A DNA stretch of 64,000 nucleotides. It comes from Whitmania pigra (taxonomy: Eukaryota > Annelida > Clitellata > Hirudinida > Haemopidae). Within the stretch, counting starts at the first letter, position 1. Each line of letters begins with the position of its first letter. Both the position numbers and the translations under genes were made by a program. Positions 8,977 through 20,555 of the stretch are shown one piece after another. The stretch lies in NCBI GenBank assembly GCA_021613335.1, contig JAJTWR010000245.1, positions 362,501 to 426,500 of the forward strand. The letters are read 5' to 3'. The notes under the pieces are model-generated. The model had not been told where the DNA came from and searched no databases. It saw nothing but the letters and a program-made list of their open reading frames with translations.

Positions 8977-9300
8977 TCACCAACTGCCTCTGTTAAATTT
9001 ACAGCAGCCCTTAACACAACTGGGCGGCCAATAATCTTTTATTATTTGCGCACAATATTCATTCTGAAATGTGAAATGATCATTTTAACTTACAAAATTT
9101 TTTTAAATTTTAAATTAAATAACTTTTACATTACTGCAGGATGTGTCACTGTTACATCCACGTGCCCCGTCTGAGATAATCGAAATGTTGCAGACATTTA
9201 TACTGAAGACCATTGGCTATACCAAGAATCACCAACCTATGATGAATCCAAGCAACAGAATTGCAAGCAGGAAAATATACCTAGTCTTCTTCACTAACAT
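8977..9300 (-). CDS. secreted six-cysteine peptide gene, copy 5 (divergent)
   Basis: Minus-strand exons 9300-9237 (MLVKKTRYIFLLAILLLGFI), 9170-9130 and 9063-8977 with stop TGA. The spacing is looser than in its siblings: C-x5-C-x5-C-x11-C-x3-CC (GCNSDTSCSN, then NEYC, then PPSCVKGCC), with tail KFNRGSW. The stop lies where exon 3 runs into sequence homologous to an intron-1 donor, so its C-terminus looks like a recombination product. Promoter motif at 9359-9372, with a CTATATAG box between it and the ATG. All phases (1, 0) agree with the family. Probably functional but unusual. Confidence 0.68.
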
Positions 9301-9828
9301 GATGAGCAAATGCGATTTGAATTCATGCTTTGTTTCCTATATAGCATTCAAACGAATTGATCCATATTGATTTTCAAAATCACATTTTTAGAATGTTTCG
9401 GTGCTATTCGTGTTAGATGATTTTTTTTTTGAGTCATGACTTTTCATGTCAGAAGTATTAAACAAATGACAAAGGGAGTCAATTTTAAATCACATTAAGA
9501 TTTTTGAAAGTTATTATTAAAATTCTGTTCGATGCATTTTTATTTCTAATATATTGTTTTCCATTCTTGAAACAAGGAACACATTTGCACTAATATTGCA
9601 ATATTACTTTAAATCTGAGGATAAACATGGTTTTAATGATTATTTATAAATCTAAATCCGAAATAACTAGATGTTGATCCCATATAAAATAAGTTCACAC
9701 TAAACGATGAAATTTCACTCCTCGTTTCATTGCAGCTAATTCATCAATTTTAAAATATTTACAAATATTTTTTATTCGTGCTAAGTGCTAAATGTCAGGA
9801 AATGTAGTTTTTTTTAATTTTATTTAAG

Positions 9829-10402
9829 ACCAGCTTTACCCGCCACGTTTTGCTGTGGCTTAGTCTAGTTTAATGGAAAAGAAAGAAAAGAAAAAGGTCA
9901 CGTGTCTAATAAATTTAAACCGTAATCGAGCGAGTCTTGCCTCTCGTTGCTTCACTGTTTCAGACGACCGTGCTTGATCAATGCTTATTCGTTTGGCTTC
10001 CAGTATGGCTTCCCTCTGCCCGTCTATTTATGAAGCTTCTGGTGCCTTTCTCTTTATTGATGGAAGCATAGATCGACCAATAGCTTGTTGTTTGAGTGGC
10101 ATAATTGATACGAAAATGAAAATATTGTTTTGTGTGAGCTCGGCGATGATCGACTGGTTGATGAACAACTGAGCAATGAACGACTAAATCACTGAGTCGC
10201 TGAAATAAAGTTAAATGTGTTTCCTGGAAGTTTTTTTGGCTATAAAACGCAAAATAATGTAGATAATGCAAAGTAGACTAATCTGACCCCCTTATCAACA
10301 TGCTCCAGTGTTTCAAGTTTCATTCAAATCGGTTCAGAATTAAAGATTTGTATAAGAAATATAATCACATACCCACAAGATCCTTGTTTTATATATATAG
10401 AT
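9829..10402 (+). repeat. RTE/SINE-like interspersed repeat
   Basis: It starts CCAGCTTTACCCGCCACGTT and contains TTTCATTCAAATCGGTTCAG near its end, a phrase I associate with RTE-type LINE tails and related SINEs of invertebrates, then a TATATATAGAT end. Open frames inside (9978-10271) show no known domain. Family assignment is from memory. Confidence 0.4.
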
Positions 10403-10691
10403 AATATAATAATTACATGCTAGACATAACGAGGCCTGGAATTAATGACTACTTTTAATTAATGATATATATAGATATTCAGTTTTGGGCAACTATCAAG
10501 TTGGGGATGTGATTTGAAGGTTAGCTTGCATTTGGGATGTGACGTCATTTGAATCACAACGAGCAAGCGTTTGGAACGTTTATTACATAAAATAAATAAA
10601 TAGATAAAAACATAAAATAAATATAAATGAAAATTCAAGAGTAATTCTTTTTCTTTTCCATCTTGAAGCAGTGTAACTTTGGGATGTAATT

Positions 10692-11074
10692 TTAACTTTT
10701 AATTGCGGCTGAAATGATATTAAAGTAATTAATGAATAAGTAATGCGATGGGCATTTTAAATTATGCTCAAAACTAACCACAGCATCGGCCTTTACAAAG
10801 TTCGTAAGACAAACATTGAGTGTGCTAAAATATGTTGATTTTTTTTTATATATAATAATTTGCAATTCTTAACATTGGAAATCAAATGCTGCTTACTTCA
10901 GTGCAATGTTTTTTGCAACTGCGTGCAAGGTCTAAAATAATCCAAATGTTACATATATTTCGCTACAAACCTTTTAAAACTTTAGATACACCAAGAAATT
11001 CTTGGCAAGAATCACAAACCTAGAATAAAGGCAATCAAAAGAATTGCAAGCAGGAAAACGTACACAGTCCTCAT
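10692..11074 (-). CDS. secreted six-cysteine peptide gene, copy 6
   Basis: Four minus-strand exons: 11074-11020 (MRTVYVFLLAILLIAFIL), 10931-10897, 10824-10779 and 10708-10692. Cysteines are C-x3-C-x5-C-x5-C-x3-CC (SCKKHCTEHTQC, then LSYELCKGRCC). The last exon adds AAIKS and a stop; intron retention would instead give CC-Gly-stop. Splice phases 1, 0, 1 are kept. A TATA-like CTATAAAGG and the shared motif GATCCATATTGATT at 11142-11155 lie upstream. This and copy 4 are the best-preserved members and define the family consensus. Confidence 0.78.
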
Positions 11075-11155
11075 TTTCAACGTGATGACCAGATGTGATA
11101 TAATATCACGATTGCTTTCCTTTATAGGAACTCGTAGAACTGATCCATATTGATT

Positions 11156-12147
11156 TTAAAAATTGCATATTACAAAAATATATTTTTGTGCTACCAACTG
11201 ATTGATGGCACGTTTAACGCTATTCGAGTTGAGTACTTTTTATGTTTTGTCTTTTAGTTTTAGGATCTAAATTTAGTTTGATATTTTCGTATGAACACAA
11301 TAAACCAATGGCAAAAATAAAATATAAAAAATATGAAAAAATGTCTAATAATTGTTTTTCTAAATTTTTCCAAATAAGTGCTTATCATGTAAGTTTATAA
11401 TATTTTTATTTATCATAAAAATAAAAAAATATCGGTGGTTGTTTAAATTATGCAGCCTGGTTCTTAATATTTTGAAACATTTCAGAACAGGAACATGCGA
11501 TAACTTGAAATCGTGAGGTAAAAGGTCATAAATCTACAAAATAAAATGCAATCACTAAGCACTAACTATTAACAGGGGTTCATGTGAACTAAAGTTCTCA
11601 AACGACGTGGTAAAACGAGTTTATAGAATAAAAATGTTAATTGGAAAATGAATCAAAACTACTTAAATAAATGAATTTAATTTCAAATTTGCTTTTTAGA
11701 TGAAAAAATGGAATTTTAGAAATTTTTGGTAAAAAGCGCTACCTTTAAAGCCACAATTCACATGTTTGCATAAATTTGGACATTTGGAAAAATTATTTTT
11801 TTTATATTTGAAAATATTTGCCTGGTTCTAATATTTACGACCAGAATTTCTTATTTATGTAAATAAACCAATTTAATATAATTTAAAATATTTTAAAATT
11901 ATTAATATTTTTTCTAATTTTATATAAAACACGGATATTATTTAGTTTACCACTACCGAGGAGACAATATTTTAAAAATAATTACTAGTATCTTCTTTGA
12001 TTTTGATTATAACATGACGTCATTTTAAACCAAACCGAAGTAGTAGTTGAAATTTTATTAACAAAATTCCGTTAAGTACAATTTGATGCAATTTAAAATA
12101 TTATTATATCTTCTTTTTTTCCAATCTTGAAGCAGAGGGCTGCAATC
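11156..12147. other. AT-rich spacer, no gene seen
   Basis: No exon, known repeat or long array is recognisable between copies 6 and 7. Confidence 0.5.
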
Positions 12148-12509
12148 TCAGGCTAAAACGGTACCATTGTAATTATTGCGATATACGTTTAATCGACATA
12201 ATTAAATTTTGATTTACAAATTAAACTTAAACTAACCGCAACAGCCGCGCTTACAAACGACTTCACAGTCAGAATTCTGAAATGTGTGTTTATTTTAATT
12301 TGAATTTATTTTTAATTTGGAATCTAATCATGCTTACTTCATCGCAACGATGGAAACACCCACTTGCAGCACCTTAAATATTACAATAATTCCAAATAAT
12401 TAGAGTTTTTTAAAAATAAATAAATAATGACCATAAATCACCAACCTAGGAGAAAGGCAAGCAGAAGAATTGCAAGCAGATAAATGCACAACGTCTTCTT
12501 CACTAACAT
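12148..12509 (-). CDS. secreted six-cysteine peptide gene, copy 7 (shortest)
   Basis: Four minus-strand exons: 12509-12446 (MLVKKTLCIYLLAILLLAFL), 12372-12338, 12276-12237 and 12152-12148. Cysteines are C-x3-C-x5-C-x3-C-x3-CC (GCFHRCDENSDC, then EVVCKRGCC). The terminal exon supplies only one Ala codon after the double cysteine before TGA. Exon 3 is 40 nt instead of 46, an in-frame loss of two codons. The shared upstream motif is not at the usual distance; a GATCAATAG occurs about 126 bases upstream, so its expression may differ. Confidence 0.72.
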
Positions 12510-12914
12510 GATGAGCAAATGTGATTTGATTTCCCGTTTAGTTCTCCTTTACTGAAACGAAACAAAAACTACTTTATAAATGTTTGACTTTGTTTTAAAA
12601 CCAAGATTACAGTGCATGCTGTGTTGTTCAAAACTGATCAATAGTTATTTGTGATTTGTGACCATGCGTTAATAAAATATGGATCATGGCTCAACATTCA
12701 AATGCGCACAATTTTGGATACATATGAGAGTCAGTACATTTGCAAGTTCATTATGTACTTAAAAAAATGTAAATCACATGTTAATACACATTCGCCATAT
12801 TTATTTTCGGTTATCTCGATCATCAGTTATCTCGACGCTTTTTGGAATAACCCTAGGCCAGCGACATAGCCGTATCCGACTGTATTAACATATTCTATCA
12901 CTCTGATTGTTTAA

Positions 12915-13060
12915 ACATCGATGTTTACATAAAATGAGCTGCGGAAAGTAGTTTGAACATGATTCGTAAGTTAACAAATTTTGAATAAATCGGAATATTT
13001 TGTAGAATAAATGCTTAATCAAATTTCACTCTCAAATCATTATTTCAAACATTTATTTAT
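12915..13060 (+). pseudogene. plus-strand relic of peptide-gene exon 3 and following intron
   Basis: CATCGATGTTTACATAAAAT then GAGCTGCGGAAAGTAG, followed by TTTGAACATGATTCGTAA, aligns with exon 3 and the downstream intron of the intact plus-strand copy (13735 onward, TTTGAACATAATTTATAA). The codons are broken. It shows that the inverted unit was itself duplicated. Confidence 0.5.
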
Positions 13061-13464
13061 AACAAATAATTAAATACCTTAATGAAATAAATGCTAATCT
13101 TAAGATTAATATTACAAAGTAGTCGTAGCAGTTAATATTACATTCATAGTAGCCATGTTAATTATTAAAAACAGCATTTTATTTCAATTTTGTTTATAAA
13201 ATAACTGCATTAATTATAAATTACAAATAATTTTAATTATTTAAAAAAAAATCTAAAAAAACTTTTTTAACTTAACTACAGGCTAAATATTAATCATAAT
13301 TTATATTACACTTGCACTGCTGACGTGTCATAAAAAAGGAAAAAAATACGAGCTGAACTAAAAATATTTTAAAATATGATTTTGAAAATCAATACGGATC
13401 AATTAACACGACTGTCATAAAGGAAGCGATTTGAGAAAGCAAATCACATTTATTCATGCTTGTG

Positions 13465-13927
13465 ATGAAGACTGTGGACACGTTCCTAATTGCAATTCTT
13501 ACTCTGGCCTTGATTCTGGGTTGGTAATTCATGGTAAATCCAGTGGTTTAAAAAGACTGTATCTGAATATTTACAACATTTGGAATGTTTTAGAGGTTGC
13601 ATACGGATGCATCAGATCATGCAGCCTAGTGAGAATCATTTCATTTAAAATTTATTAAACTGCAAATAGGTAATAAATGTAAATATTAATAATATCGTAC
13701 GTTAGCACACTGAATGCTTGGTCACCGATGTTTGCAAACAGGGTTGCTGTAGTAAGTTTGAACATAATTTATAAATCATGAAATTATTAATGAATAAATC
13801 AGTAGTTTTATCAACTTACTCAAGGCATTAATTATTTTTAAAACTATTTAAGCTCCTGATATGAATAAAGAAATGCTAATTAAATTTAATAATTACTTTC
13901 ATATCATTTTTAGCTCCGTCTGTCTGA
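13465..13927 (+). CDS. secreted six-cysteine peptide gene, copy 8 (inverted)
   Basis: This is the only intact copy on the plus strand. Exons are 13465-13519 (MKTVDTFLIAILTLALIL), 13594-13628, 13706-13751 and 13914-13927. Donors are GTTGGT, GTGAGA and GTAAGT; acceptors are TTTTAG, GTTAG and TTTTTAG. Cysteines are C-x3-C-x5-C-x5-C-x3-CC (GCIRSCSLHTEC, then LVTDVCKQGCC) and the last exon adds TPSV before TGA. The shared motif AATCAATACGGATC is at 13387-13400, 65 bases upstream. Reading through the last donor does not give the Gly-stop ending seen in copies 4, 6, 7 and 9. Confidence 0.75.
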
Positions 13928-15120
13928 AATTACAGCCTGCTGGTTGTTTGGTTCCAGAACATGTTAAGTAAATGGCTCATACACCATTAAATGAATTTGT
14001 GAACTTAATTATTACAGACACAAAATTTTAAATTAACTTCAATTTATCAGATTTTATTTTTGCAAATATTATATTATCTTCGGATATGTAAAGGCCTATT
14101 TAATTGTATGTCCATTGCTCCAAGAATAGAAATTAATATTATAATATTTTACATGACATTGCATTTGACAGAAATTTAGTAAAATTTTAAATATCAATTT
14201 TTATGAATTTACATGATTTCCTTGTTCTTTGATTTTCGTAAATAGATATTGCGATAGAAAACATAAAACAATCATTCCTTATAGTCATTTACATTATCAC
14301 ATCTATATCACATTAAACTCACATTAATATTTAGCCTGTAGTTATGTTACAAATACAATCGAAATTTTTTTCTTTTTACGAATGTAAAACTCCTAAGATT
14401 AACATTTATTTATTTGTTTATGCGTTCTGAGGCAAATAAGAAAATTCCCGAATTTAGCAGGTATCTAAAGATTTAAGATAAATAAAGGTTTGAAATAATG
14501 ATTTGAGATTGAGATTTTATTTTTAAACTTTACAATAGGCCCGTGATCGGCGTCATGTTTAACAGGAGAAGTAAAAAGTCTGCCTTTCAGTCAACTTTCA
14601 TGAGATTGTGAATGAGCTCTTAGGCAGCACCAACGATACACGACTTTAACTTCAAAATTCTTTCCTACTGGACTAACAAATAGCCGAGTTACGGACTAGT
14701 TCCATTGCGTGTGCAGTCATGACCAGAAAATTCGTCGCAATAGAAATACTTCATCTTAAACGATCCCTAAATACGACTCAATAGTCAGACTAAAACAAAA
14801 CATTAATGTTAAAGTGCTTAGAAATAAAAGTGGAAGAGTTGATAACAATGTTATAGAAAAGAATATGTGAATATTTTAAATACTTCAATTTTAAATTAAT
14901 ATATTTTAAAATGATTTCGTGATTTTTACATAAGAAAGAAATCACAAATTTTCATAAGAAAAATCACACATAACCAATGATTTCAAATCAAAATACAATT
15001 CCTAACAATTAATTTTATTTCGCGTTTTTAAATCATTTGATTTGAAATACTACTCATCACTCCTAAAATGATGCTTGATGTTCTTATACGTGATATGGAG
15101 CATGTGGATTGTTGTTAAAG
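13928..15120. other. spacer, no gene seen
   Basis: AT-rich, with a more complex stretch at about 14535-14760 that has no convincing exon on either strand. Confidence 0.4.
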
Positions 15121-15122
15121 AT

Positions 15123-15220
15123 GATTGGCTGAGGGACATATCACGTGAGCTTCGAGAAATTTCTAGAAAAGTCCAGAGAGTATCTGGAAATTTCCAGTAG
15201 TTCGGAATAGCATATATAGG
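15123..15220 (+). promoter_or_regulatory. compact heat-shock-type promoter
   Basis: TTCGAGAAATTTCTAGAA at 15151-15168 is four perfectly spaced heat-shock-factor half-sites (TTC-nn-GAA-nn-TTC-nn-GAA). A second pair sits in the perfect palindrome CTGGAAATTTCCAG (15185-15198), then TTC/GAA half-sites with imperfect spacing (15201-15207). Upstream are an inverted CCAAT box (ATTGG, 15124-15128) and a CACGTG E-box (15142-15147). TATATA follows at 15213-15218. This order is the classical layout of an HSF-driven promoter reading to the right. The transcript it drives is unclear. It could belong to a host gene or to a mobile element. Confidence 0.6.
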
Positions 15221-15890
15221 TCGATGCCGCTATGATTTTTTTGAGTTAATTTAGTGCTGTTTTTTAGTGCGGCCACTTGGAATATTATTTCGTGTTCTTT
15301 AATTACTGACTATCCTCCAGGTTATCCTCCAGACTGTTTCCGTAGTTGTTCTGCAACAATTTGTCCTGCGACACCCATGTACAGCTATGCCGCACGAATC
15401 GCCTCAGGCGGCGTTTTCATTTTTGTTAGCTTTCAATACATCTCCGCCATGTTCGATGTTTGATTACACTGATTTATATTGAAAAAAATTTGTTTGCTGA
15501 CCCAAGTATTTTTGCCAATTTTTTCCTAAATCAAATTTGCTAATTCCAGGTATGAAGTCTTTTTTTCAAGAAGAAATTACTTTATTAAATGTGTTAAAGT
15601 CGAATATCGGGAATTATCGCTAGTTTTATCGTGTTTTCTTTATTTTTCATTGCCTTTGGCACTAGAATTGTCAATCTCAGTTTATCAATTATGCAAAGAC
15701 CCTTTCATACGTGTCGCCGTAATTTTGCTACTTTGAACAGGTTATCCCCTAGACGTGAATTATATTCCCTTGGTATACACCCCGAATTTGTGATTTTGTG
15801 TGTGTGTGTGATTCATGGTTCTTCGTTTAGAGTTTTGAAAATCGAATTCAATTCTAAAGCAATTTTAGTTAAAATATTGTAACATTATTT
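15221..15890 (+). other. possible transcript downstream of the heat-shock promoter
   Basis: Open frames at 15254-15463 and 15631-15882 carry similar phrases (CAGGTTATCCTCCAGACTG and CAGGTTATCCCCTAGACGTG), suggesting a degenerate internal duplication. Neither frame matches a known family, and no chaperone coding sequence follows. It may be a non-coding RNA, a 5' leader or a piece of a mobile element. Confidence 0.25.
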
Positions 15891-15922
15891 TCTAATCCAT
15901 TTGTAGAGCAGGAGCTGCACCA

Positions 15923-16381
15923 TCAAATAGGCCCAGGGTATTCTGATGATAAAATGGTATTTATGATTGGAATAAAAAAAAAATTAGATGATTTCCCATA
16001 AAATACGTTTAGACTAACCGCAACATCCCATGGCACACACTTGTTTCTCTTTGCAATCAAAAAACTAAAATGTGTTAAATTATTAATAGTTATTATTTTT
16101 ATTTTAAAATTAATTTTATAATAATAATAATAAATTTAAACTTAAACTTTTTAAAAGTTTTCAAGCATTAGAAATTTTGAATGATTCACCGCTCACTCGT
16201 GTGCAAGCATGGCATCCATGAGCAATGTCTAAATAATTCGAATATAATTTGAAAATATTACGAATAACTAGTCATAACTCTGTTAATATTTCATGAGAAT
16301 CACCATCAGTTACTAACCTAGCATAAAGGCAAGTAAATGAATTGCAAGCAGGAAAACATATATTGCCGTCGCATTAAACAT
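15923..16381 (-). CDS. secreted six-cysteine peptide gene, copy 9
   Basis: Four minus-strand exons: 16381-16318 (MFNATAIYVFLLAIHLLAFM), 16228-16197, 16064-16019 and 15942-15923. Exon 2 is one codon shorter, giving C-x2-C-x5-C-x5-C-x3-CC (GCHACTRFFDC, then KEKQVCAMGCC). The last exon adds EYPGPI and TGA; intron retention gives CC-Gly-stop. The motif GATCCGTATTGATT at 16439-16452 lies 58 bases upstream. It is the rightmost member of the cluster. Confidence 0.76.
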
Positions 16382-16452
16382 GACGGATTTTTAAAAGTGA
16401 ACCGATTTAAAATGTCTTTTAAAATGTTCAGAGTCATTGATCCGTATTGATT

Positions 16453-18760
16453 TGTTGAAATTGCATTTTGTAGAATGTCTTTATGCAGCCAATAGTGATT
16501 GATGGCATAAAGTCAGGCCGACTCAATGATTTAAATGCTTTTTAGTGTCATTTCAAAAATGGAAAATTAGTTGTTAACACAAAATTCTAACTTCTTTATG
16601 GAATGCAGTGGAACAATTAGGACATTTTTTGTAATATATTAAATATTAGTATATATTAATTATAGCAATTGCATTTATCGTCTTTGTCAAAAGGAGAGAT
16701 TTTATGTATTTTTTTTTCTTATTATTTTAAAATATTTCTTAATATAATCAAATGGTTGTTCAAATCTTAATATTACATGCAATGGTAATGATCATGGCCT
16801 GGGAAATTATTTAATTATTAATTAAAGATATTTGTGAACTTAATTATTTTATTAGTAATTTGAAGTTCAAATAAACATTACTTCATGATTCATCACTTGA
16901 TTTTACATTTCAATTATCTTGAATTAGTACACTTCTGCAACTAATTAATTGCAATTAGTCAATCAAAAATGTTTATCAAAGATTGAAGGCGCTTTTGCAT
17001 TTGATTAAGCCTTGATAACATAAATATTAATTGTTAAAAAAATGATCCTAATGTTTTTCCAGACAATTAATTTGTTGTTGTTGCCATGAGAAGTTTACAC
17101 AGTTTTATTAATTAACAAATAATTATTTTAATTTCACCAAAGCACATTTAATTTTTAATATTTAATTAATAATTATCTTGTTGATCTATACGAGCATCTG
17201 TTAAACGAATTAAAAATGTTTTATTTGGTTTAATTATTGTGTCCCAATCGAAGATGAAATGACAAGAGTTGATTAAAAAAAGAAATCTCAATCAACTCTC
17301 ATTTCCGACGTTAATTTGCTCCAAAATAGATGTTATAACATTAAATAATAGTATTATAATAATAAATCCACTTTAAAATTATAGTTTATATTTTTAAAAT
17401 TAAAATTTAAACGGACCAGACACCAGTCAAATTTATAACAATTACAAAATCTAAAAGACTGCTTTTTGACCAAATTTTAAGAAATAGCCATGTCGTACGA
17501 GACAGGCCTAGGTAAAACGAGAAAAAAAAACAAAAAAACTATAATCATGACGCATGGAACTGGGTACCTGTCTAATGGCTGGAATGAGGACATGGAATTG
17601 CTTTAATGGAGTGAGGATTCATCTTGGTTATTCCGCCATTGTAGGTGACATAACCTGGAAAAGGTAATTTCAGATTGAATTTTAAAATTGTTTAAATTAT
17701 TTAAAAGTGTAAGAGTTGCTTAATGAATAAATAATGTTTATGTCAAGCTTAATAAATAAATAATTTTTATGTCTAGCTTAATAAATAATAAATTTTTATA
17801 CAAACTGTATAATATATTAATAACCAAGGTTCTAACTATAGTCAGTCATCACCATCAATAACGTCATCATAATCATACTAGTCGTCATCAGAGTCGTCAT
17901 CCTCCTCATGTGGAATGCTAACAATCCCTGCGAGACATAAAGAGACTCTATGGCATGTACCTACCCAGTCCAGGAGTCTTTAAATAGTCTCCTTTGATTA
18001 GGATTAGTATTGGAACAGAGTCTTGGGCTCTGATGGCCGAAAAATCTGTAATAATTTTTGTCAATTCCTGACAATTCTTTAATCATAAGTCAGCATAAAT
18101 TTATGAATATACTTATTACTGATACTTTAAATAGACTGACTGTGAAATTCATTTATTAATAAATATTAGTTAATAAAATTATTCTGACTTCGTATATTTT
18201 ATTTGAATTTGGAAAATCGCTAAACAAGGTAATGTGAAATAATTTCCAACGTCTATGTCATTTATTTACATTCAAGATTTTAAGATATATTATATATTTT
18301 ATTTCTAAATATAATTATTTATTTAACAATTATTTCATTGCAAAGACTTTTTTACTTTTTTAGCATTTAAAATGTATTTAACGAAATTAAAACGAATTCA
18401 TTTAATGTCACGAATATAATGCCTTATTCTGATCACTGGCATGACCTCAGTGCCGACAATTTTAAAGGGAAATGCTATCAATGTGTGAAATTATATCTGA
18501 AAATTCGAAAAAAAAGTTTTGTTATTCGTTATCGATTCAAATAATTTATTTTATGTTAATTTATTTAAATTAATCCATTTTAACAAAATGAAGGAAAAGT
18601 AATGCAAAGTAACCTTTTACCAAAGTCATTTAAATTGATATTAATTGATTTTTTTACAAAAGTTATTATTAACGTTGGCATCCTTTTGGTGTTAATTAAG
18701 ATGATGGAGTGGTAAATGTCATGCTCGATATTAAATTAAAATGAAGCCAATTATGTCGCC
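16453..18760. other. AT-rich non-coding stretch, no gene seen
   Basis: Two minus-strand segments (about 18046-17965 and 17660-17560) have passable splice sites, but the joined frame matches nothing known. No gene is called. Confidence 0.4.
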
Positions 18761-18764
18761 GTCA

Positions 18765-18856
18765 TCGTCATCAGCGTCATCGTCGTCTTCGTCATCATCA
18801 TCATCATCATCACAAACCACCACCACCATCATTATCATCATCATCATCGTCGTTCA
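18765..18856. repeat. (CAT/CGT)n trinucleotide-rich tract
   Basis: Imperfect run of TCATCGTCATCATCATCAC-type triplets. Confidence 0.8.
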
Positions 18857-19582
18857 TGTTTATTAATTCGCGATACTCTAATTTCCACTCCAGTCCTCAA
18901 TCTCTCGTGGTGGTCATAGCAACCAAACCGTTTCAAGAAATACGGGGTCGTCACGTTCAAAATCTAACCTTTGACCTTTTGAACTTTCGTTGAACCCTGA
19001 CTTTGTTCTCACCACTGGTCATCTTCTGTCACCATTTTGATAGATTGAGGTTGCCCATTGTGCATGAGATTTTACATAAATTTAATTTTTTTTAAATTAT
19101 ATTTTTATTTATATACCATCGATAATTTTTGTCATAAATTTATAATATAATTTTCAATATATATATATATATATATATTATATTTTGCTTACAATTAAAT
19201 ATTACACCATTTTGTAATTATTGATATCCTTAACTAATATTTTAGCTCATTTTTTAGCAATGGCACTTTTTAAAAATTAATTTGTTCCATTAAGCTTTTA
19301 TATTTTACAAATTACAATTTGTTACTAATAAATTCATTTACTAACAATTATTTTATGTTTTATTTTATTTTATTTATTGAGAATTCAAGGCAAAGAAAAA
19401 CACGTTAAAGTCATTGATTAAATTTGTTTTCCTAGCGACATCCGGCTAATTGGTGCACACGACATTCCATTGTTAAGTTCAATTTCGCTACATTGTAATT
19501 GTAATTGAACTTCATTTATATAGCGCCATTTATATAGTATCAGAGGCGCTTCTTAAAACCATTCATTTAGCTCTTCTTCCCA
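18857..19582. other. spacer with a short (AT)n and an SINE-like fragment
   Basis: Contains (AT)n at 19159-19179 and, at about 19517-19556, TTATATAGCGCC phrases that recur elsewhere in the window. No gene seen. Confidence 0.4.
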
Positions 19583-19824
19583 ATATATTATATTATATTA
19601 TATTATATTATATTATATTATTTATATTATATTATATTATATTATATATATTATATTATATTATATTATATTATATATTATATTATATTATATTATATTA
19701 TATTATATTATATTATATTATATTATATTATATTATATTATATTATATTATATTATATTATATTATATTATATTATATTATATTATATTATATTATATTA
19801 TATATATTATATTATATTATATTA
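19583..19824. repeat. (ATATT)n pentanucleotide array
   Basis: About 240 bp of TATATTATATTA repeats with three short register slips. Confidence 0.95.
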
Positions 19825-20206
19825 AAATCTGAAGAAAGCATTGTCGAGTCTGACCTTACTTCCGCAAGATCTAGAATGCAAAGTTAAGGGAAACAGAATA
19901 AATCTATTATCAACAGCTTTTAATAAATTGCTCACAGGGCAATCATTTTAATTTTCTGCAATGTTAAAGTGTTCCTATGGGCTGTTTTTACTGTATATTA
20001 TAATATATTATTTGCTGGGCCTCGCAAACGCATTGCACTTTTGAAGAGATTTTGAAACACGACTCGACTGGGAAATTAAAGTTTTTGAAAAGAAATTTGA
20101 AATTTAACACTCGGGTTTCAACTTATGCGCATGCTTGAGAGTGTGTGTGTGTGGTTTGTATGGATGTGGAAAAAAATTTGAATAAATCTTTAGAATAACA
20201 ACAATA

Positions 20207-20555
<349 letters not shown>

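Noticed and set aside
17560..18046. Two-exon minus-strand gene candidate
   Set aside because: Splice sites are passable, but the joined frame has no recognisable domain and depends on exact phase; too weak to call.
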